Position numbers and translations under genes: made by a program. From contig BQMF02000053.1 in assembly GCA_027922465.2 (NCBI GenBank), positions 930,001 to 994,000 on the forward strand: a stretch of DNA of 64,000 nt, read 5' to 3'. The notes beneath the pieces are model-generated. The model saw only the letters and a program-made list of their open reading frames with translations. It was not told the origin of the DNA and made no database searches. This document shows, one piece after another, positions 58,601-64,000 of this stretch; position 1 is the first letter of the stretch; every line of letters begins with the position of its first letter. Source of the DNA: Turritopsis dohrnii (lineage: Eukaryota > Cnidaria > Hydrozoa > Anthoathecata > Oceaniidae).

Positions 58601-59305
58601 AATAACAGAACACTAATGTTTCAACTCTGAATTTTTCTGTCATTGGGGAATCCTATTTTGTTTTTTCAGCTACTAGTAGATAATTCTGAAGGCGGGCGAA
58701 ACTAGAATTATTAGAAATGATGAAATCTTTCTAAGATCGAAAAGGTTATTTGACGTAATTATATCTTATCGTGACTTTTTAACCTGGTCGTAAAAATACT
58801 CGCCTCCATGTAATTACCTCTTTTAATTATCGAAATTAATTGTCGAAATTAATTGTCGTGTCGGAAATGCAGATAAAGTGATGTTTGGAAATTTGTTATT
58901 GGCAAAAGGGAAAACTTTGATGGTCTTCATTTAACAGTTTATCAATGCCATTTATAATTTTATAGATAATTGTTTCATCATTCATCAGGAGTTGATTCAC
59001 GTTAGGTGACTTTGGGCTATAATTCACGCCAATTGAAACTAACCACATGTTGGTTATGTTGTGGTGAGATTTTAATGGTCAATTGTGATTACTGAGTCTA
59101 AAACTGTCCATATAAATCCTCCAACTTATTTAGCTACTGATACTGGCCCTAAATAAATCTTTCAAGGATTAGATATGGACCCAAATTTCCATGTAAAATA
59201 GGGACGGGTTTTTTTTATATTTATTTATAAATGTTATATATTCAATTATACACAGTTGAAAGAAACTTTTAAATTACCATAACACAAAAATGATATCATG
59301 GGTTT
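55676..59305. other. No gene recognised
   Basis: The upstream region of the secreted-protein gene and beyond. CTAAATATAGGACGCG near 55833 is AT-rich but I do not claim a TATA box. The open frames (56055-56303, 58276-58524) have no recognisable homology. Confidence 0.35.
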
Positions 59306-59408
59306 TTATGCAAACATCCTGTTGCAAATGTTCATGAAATGATTGAAAATGTTTTGTTTGCCAAAAACTTTGAACATTTGTTTGTCTTTTTGCTGACACT
59401 GGGGAAAT
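59306..59408 (-). other. Possible orphan last exon
   Basis: An acceptor (CACATATTTGCAG) opens 34 codons, FPQCQQKDKQMFKVFGKQ...NRMFA, ending at TAA 59306. A Cys followed by one helix is the layout of the last exons of the secreted helical genes. No partner exons were found. Confidence 0.25.
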
Positions 59409-59521
59409 CTGCAAATATGTGACATTGAAGAAATACAATCAAAAATATAGTCATCAGTTTTTATCCTAATTGTGTTTAAATTTGTAAACTTTGTACGACG
59501 ATGGAAAACCTCTAATGTCAT

Positions 59522-59685
59522 CAGTGGCGGATCTAGAGGTATGTCGAAATTTGTGTAGGAGAGCATTAACATAATTTGTGAATTCAATTTATATTACCAA
59601 TGGGATTATTTGACGCTTTTCTTTTATGGTTAGATTGCCAACACTCTCCTACACAAATTTCGACATATGTCTAGATCCGCCACTG
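59522..59685. mobile_element. CAGTGGCGGATCTAG-ended MITE
   Basis: CAGTGGCGGATCTAGAGGTA and, on the other strand, CAGTGGCGGATCTAGACATA begin inverted repeats of about 40 bp that include GTCGAAATTTGTGTAGGAGA. GTCAT flanks both sides (possible 5-bp target duplication). CAGTGGCGGATC is a terminus typical of hAT-like elements (from memory). Confidence 0.8.
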
Positions 59686-60593
59686 GTCATTTACCAACAG
59701 CCTGTTTCGACATGTAACTGCGAAACGAATCTGTTCTTTGTTGGTGTTGTTTTTATGTGATCTATCATTCATGTTATGTACTTATGTATTTTCATCACAT
59801 TTGTTCACATGTACCTAACCTTGATGCGTTACATTGTTCTATGGTAATTGTTGAACGACGTTGCTTAAGTGAAAAATTGTTGCAATTTCAAGTAATTGCC
59901 AACATATAAATCATTATAACTCTGCCTGAATGTGGCGTACATGACTTTGTGAATAGGCCATTCATGTGGTGTTTGTAATGCAGTTGTTTTTTATATTACG
60001 TCACCAGTAAATACCTTAAAACCTCTGTGTTCTTATCACCAAAATGGTAAGTGGAATAGCCAATTAGTATAGATGCATGCCGAAGGGCTAAAGGACTAAA
60101 GTTCCTTAATAACTCACTTATAGAGATGACGATGATGTACAGTCGACTTTCGACAACTTGAACTGACAAAAAAGTTATCGGAGGATTTCGGGGAAATGAG
60201 TGTTTCGAGAGTCACTGTGTTATGATGAGATTTAAGATTTCAAAAGCAGAAAGTGCATATGCTCTTAATAAACTAAATGGTAGTTGTAGCCAATATCTTT
60301 AAGGAACACTTTACCATGGCTGATTTGGACACTTCTTTTGCACTTTATCAAAAGACACTTTATCAAAAAATGTGAAAGTACGACTGCACATTCAAATGAA
60401 GTTTTTGAAAGTGTGTGTAGGTTTCATAAAGGTTTAATAAGGTAGTATCGTGTACTGAAAAGGGTGCAGTTAGCTTTAAACTCTCAGTTGCGACAAGATG
60501 TGATAGAACGTCTCAGGATAACGCCTGCTATTGCAGCATACTGCTCAAAGTAATAGATGGATTTTCTTTGCTTTACTCTCTTAAGCCTGGAAT
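59686..60593. other. No gene recognised
   Basis: AT-rich, short frames only. Confidence 0.3.
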
Positions 60594-60681
60594 ACATTAT
60601 CCATTTGAATGGATCAGGTTAAATGGATCAGATTTTATCCATTTAAACTGATCCATTTAAATTGATAATGTATTCCAGGCT
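60594..60681. mobile_element. 88-bp hairpin element, TTA target duplication
   Basis: AGCCTGGAATACATTATCCA at the left is answered by the inverse ending at 60681. TTA lies on both sides (60591-60593, 60682-60684). The words ATGGATCAG and CTGATCCAT make the interior symmetrical too. Confidence 0.8.
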
Positions 60682-62091
60682 TTAGACAACCGACAGTTCT
60701 CGTCAGTTAAGCCATTATCAGTTAAGTGTCGAGGTTAATTGGCGTTAAATAGTTCATAACTATAGCAGAAAAAATCGACTACTGCTTTCACTATTTCCAA
60801 AACGCATGTGAAAGCACACGACTGTCTTATTTTGCGATATAAAACAAGCGGTAAACGCGTGGACCGTGCTTTCACATGTGTTGAATGCAGCAAAACCAAA
60901 ATGTTCAAATCGGCCATGACAGCAAATAGTTGTCCGTTATTCCTCCTACTAAAAAACTTAACCCTAACAGTTCTTTGGGGTTTTTTTTAAACATATCGAA
61001 TCGCTACTAAAAATGTTTTTATTATTTTTATCGCATTACCTCAGGTAAGGAGACCACTACGTTAAACGTGTTTGCAATATTTCATCATAAGGCCAAAAAG
61101 TTCAAAACTAAATGCTGACTTCCTGTAATTAACAATTTTGTTGCTACATCAAGGCAGCTATGCTACTTCATTAATATTTTTTGATGAATCAGCTTTAAAT
61201 TTTCAACCGAAGAATGGCGTCGAAGATAGGTTTGACGTCAAAAATGTTTTACTTGTTTTAATTGATTTGGCTAAAAGATTGTTTGATATAGAAGTATGAT
61301 TCATAAGAAAAGACTGGAAATAAAAATGATCATATGTTTCGCGTCGTCTCACAACTCGCGTCTGGGGAAGGCGTGGAAACACATGCAATTGAAAACGCCA
61401 TTTTTGTTATTATGCGCAATTAAAACACAACATGATCAAATTCTTATAACATATTTTTATACCCGACATATCCTGACAAGTATATCTTTTAGATCGCCAC
61501 AAAAAACAACCTGAGATTACTTTAACACGTGGTATTAACAGACTCTGAGAACGACGTGTCAAGTGCAAAATACATATATTACTTCCTTCCTGATCCTGGC
61601 ATAATTATTTATTTAAATGTCGATCAGAACATCATGTCAACAAAATGATGTTTCAGCAATTTCTTAATGACCTATTTTGACTATCTATCTCAATGCACTG
61701 TTCTTTATCTGTTGGAGAAAATGTCTTTTTAGGGAATTTCAGCTTTTACATTTTAGAGAAAAACATTAAAATTAATGCTAAAATACATAAACCTGTGCCA
61801 CAGTGAGTAGCCTCTCGAAGGATGACTTATATGTTCTGGAATTCCAACGAAATGAAACTAAAGTTCTCTGAATTTCACCATACAGTAGAATCTCTACACA
61901 CCATAAAGCCCATATCTTCGTAAGGTGGGCAGTATGTCTAGGAACGGAGTCGGTCAAACCCTGTTAAAACGGTTTCTGACATATTCAATAAACTTTGCAA
62001 CATAGGTTTAAGTCTGTTGTTTATTGTGTCAGCAAGGGAGGATGGGTTACAAGGCTGAAGATTTCCTTTTTTACATTTCGTATTAACTAGT
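60682..62091. repeat. No gene; short inverted repeat at 60802-60880
   Basis: GCATGTGAAAGCAC at about 60804 and GTGCTTTCACATGTG at about 60866 form a stem of about 14 bp around a 48-bp loop. The open frames over it on both strands are consequences of this symmetry. Confidence 0.35.
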
Positions 62092-62245
62092 GTGTGTAGT
62101 GGTTATCACTCTTGGAATTCATACGAGAGAGTTCGGGCTTCAAATCCCCTTCTTGGTGGTGAGTGAATGTATCATATCTAATTGTCGGAAAATTGGATAG
62201 ATGATACATCGGGTGTTGCAGGACGTCATGCAGGAGAAATTTGGT
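62092..62245 (+). mobile_element. tRNA-derived SINE, partial second copy
   Basis: TGTGTAGTGGTTATCACTCT (degenerate A box), GGGCTTCAAATCCCC (degenerate B box) and GATGATACATCGGGTGTTGC match the head and body of 46675-47008. The 3' body and tail are missing. Confidence 0.75.
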
Positions 62246-62338
62246 CCATAAGACAGTGAGTTGAATGTTATGCCAAAAGCAATGTTAACCATTATCAGTA
62301 TGGCGGGGTTGTATCAGCTGTCATCATAAAATTACATA

Positions 62339-62556
62339 GATCTTTCTCGAGTTTTTGTTTAAACACTGTGCTAATGCCTTGCTATCAAGTTTAGCATCGT
62401 TTCTAAAAATTCTATTGTTTCACTAATTACATTTCCTTAGTACTTAGTAATATTTACTTATTGTTTTGATTTCGTAGTGGGATAATTAAAATCTTTAAAA
62501 CAAGGCGATACTTGTTGGCTTAGCCATAACACAACGTTTAAACTGAGTTTAAAGTC
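62339..62556. mobile_element. GACCTTTCCCGA-family MITE, TA target duplication
   Basis: GATCTTTCTCGAGTTTTTGT, TTAAACACTGTGCTAATGCC at the left and TTGGCTTAGCCATAACACAA, CGTTTAAACT at the right. TA flanks both ends. Confidence 0.75.
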
Positions 62557-62670
62557 TATTGACTTTATAAACTTGGATGGTAAAAAGAATGATTAGTTCT
62601 TATATGTCTTCTAAGAAATGATTCATCAAGTCTGAGAAATCTTAATCTATGTGTTTCGTTTGTATTGAAG

Positions 62671-62994
62671 TGGATTGGTATTTCATTATACTATTTCAAA
62701 AGTTTTTCAAGGCTATTTCATAACATTTTGGAAGACCGTGAGATGGATAAAAGTCTTCAACGATTTGAAAAGAGACTAAAAATGTTGATATCCACTGGTG
62801 AGTGCAGATGTTCTTTATTCCTTCACTTCTCTGTTTTTTTACTTGTTGCATCGCTACTGGACTTCCGCGAAGAAATCAAGCAAAAGACTCCATTATGGAG
62901 TCATGTAAGAACACACAGGAAATGGAAACTTATCACTATCAAAGCGTAGAGGAAGCAGTGCTTCAAAATAATAAAAATAAAATCTATGTGTGAA
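62671..62994 (+). other. Possible two-exon fragment of a third helical secreted gene
   Basis: 62671-62797, after the acceptor TTGTATTGAAG and before ACTG|GTGAGT, encodes WIGISLYYFKSFSRLFHNIL...EKRLKMLIST, an amphipathic helical exon. A phase-compatible AG at 62880 opens AKDSIMESCKNTQEMETYHY to TGA at about 62994. A Cys-Lys-Asn before the last helix recalls the exon 5 of both secreted helical genes. No first exons were found, so it could be a fragment or chance. Confidence 0.25.
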
Positions 62995-63487
62995 AACAAA
63001 CCAAAAACAGCGAACGGCAAAAAATGAAATAAAGAGCTAATTTCCACAATATTCCTACAGGTGTTCGAAAGAACATATTTTTGCACTTAACCTCTTAGTC
63101 TTTTCGCCACAAGTATTTGATAATATCTTAGAACTTCATTTAGTTCTTCTAACAAACATAAATGCTTTATAGCTGCAAAGAAAACAACCTAAAACTGAAA
63201 GAAAAATTATTAACCACAGAAATTTACTCACTCGGCGAGTTGATTTCTATCGGAGCTTTAAAATTTATCACCTTATTCTCGATACCTTGTAGCGAGCAAA
63301 TGCAAATATTGACGAGTTACGGTGAAAAAGTATGAACCAATGTCTGAATCAGCGATTTCTTAATCGAATTCCATCAACACTCTATGGTGTTCGCACTTAA
63401 TCGTTTAATGAAGACCATGTTTTTCAGAATAATCTATTTAATAAAACGAAGACTTACAAAAGTATTTGGATACGAAAACATGAAACG
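62995..63487. other. No gene recognised
   Basis: AT-rich, no supported feature. Confidence 0.3.
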
Positions 63488-63560
63488 AAACTTTTTGGCA
63501 AAAAAACTTCAAATTTGAAGTTTTATTCTTCAAATTTGAAGTTTTTTTGCCAAAAAGTTT
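63488..63560. repeat. Perfect inverted repeat, 33-bp arms, 7-nt loop
   Basis: The arms 63488-63520 and 63528-63560 are exact complements (AAACTTTTTGGCAAAAAAAC, then TTCAAATTTGAAG). The inner CTTCAAATTTGAAG is itself a palindrome. No T-run or gene end is attached to it. Confidence 0.95.
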
Positions 63561-64000
63561 ATTTATACCTATTAGGGAGATTCGTAAACTCGGCGAGCCT
63601 GTTACACGAAAACAATCAATTACTTGTGAGAAAACTGTTCTAAACTGTTTTAAAACTGTTCTACTAAAACGGTACTTCATAGATTTAGTTGTATCAAAAG
63701 AAACCTCATTACTTTGCACGCTTATTTCAAGTGCTAATGTGAAGTTTCTAATGACTTTGTAGGGAAAAATTCACGAACAACTCTACTAAGTTGCATATAA
63801 TTCCCTACAAATCTATAGAAAAATAGTTTCGTGTAAACGAAACATAATTTTTCCCGAATCCCACAAATAAAGGTGCATATAACTTTGAGTGTATAACTTT
63901 TTTGACAGTCTATTTTGTCAATGAACGATTCACAGTCTAAGGCTTCACTACCAGCGTAAAAAAGAAAAAAAATGTTTAATTTCTTATATTCAAAACAGAT
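63561..64000. other. No gene recognised
   Basis: End of window, AT-rich. Confidence 0.3.

Overview
The window reads as animal nuclear DNA, most likely from a cnidarian. It is AT-rich, its genes have spliceosomal introns, and it is crowded with eukaryotic DNA transposons, MITEs and tRNA-derived SINEs. A free-standing P2X7-type C-terminal domain protein, SWIM/YqaJ element proteins, a Kolobok-type transposase and a Crypton-like element protein are a combination I know best from cnidarian genomes. The species call is an inference from memory; no rRNA or mitochondrial marker is present.

Host-like genes are few. Two five-exon minus-strand genes (1186-2310 and 53063-55675) encode small secreted, mostly helical proteins. 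They share a 28-nt first exon starting MSF and a phase 1 first intron. The second gene is intact at 195 aa, with intron phases 1-0-0-0. In both respects they resemble class I long-chain helical cytokine genes, and they are the most interesting item here. Two single-exon class I glutamine-amidotransferase-like genes (29943-30686 and 45629-46372, both minus, both 247 aa) are a dispersed duplicate pair with a nearly identical central tract. One SEC14-like gene segment with CRAL-TRIO and GOLD domains lies at 13498-14466 (minus).

Mobile DNA fills much of the rest. 7.8-9.4 kb: decayed Crypton-like element gene (minus). 10.13-10.81 kb: minisatellite of exactly 22 x 31 bp. 11.9-13.3 and 18.1-18.7 kb: MITE clusters with nested insertions. 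15.7-16.2 kb: pogo-type MITE. 18.87-19.24 kb: tRNA-bearing SINE-like element with a hammerhead-core-like motif. 22.57-26.74 kb: TTAA-flanked Kolobok-type element containing an intact P2X7-like gene and pieces of a broken transposase. 26.9-27.8 kb: SWIM/YqaJ relic. 34.05-36.53 kb: pogo-type transposon with a one-base frameshift and a divergent HIRAN-like ORF, inserted into an older MITE. 38.12-44.09 kb: about 6-kb TIR element with a decayed transposon gene, a 208-bp tandem duplication and two tandem 1.5-kb units. Many short foldback elements lie between these.

Long stretches (28-30, 30.7-33, 46.4-52 and 55.7-63 kb) hold little I can support beyond small repeats and a few exon-like fragments.
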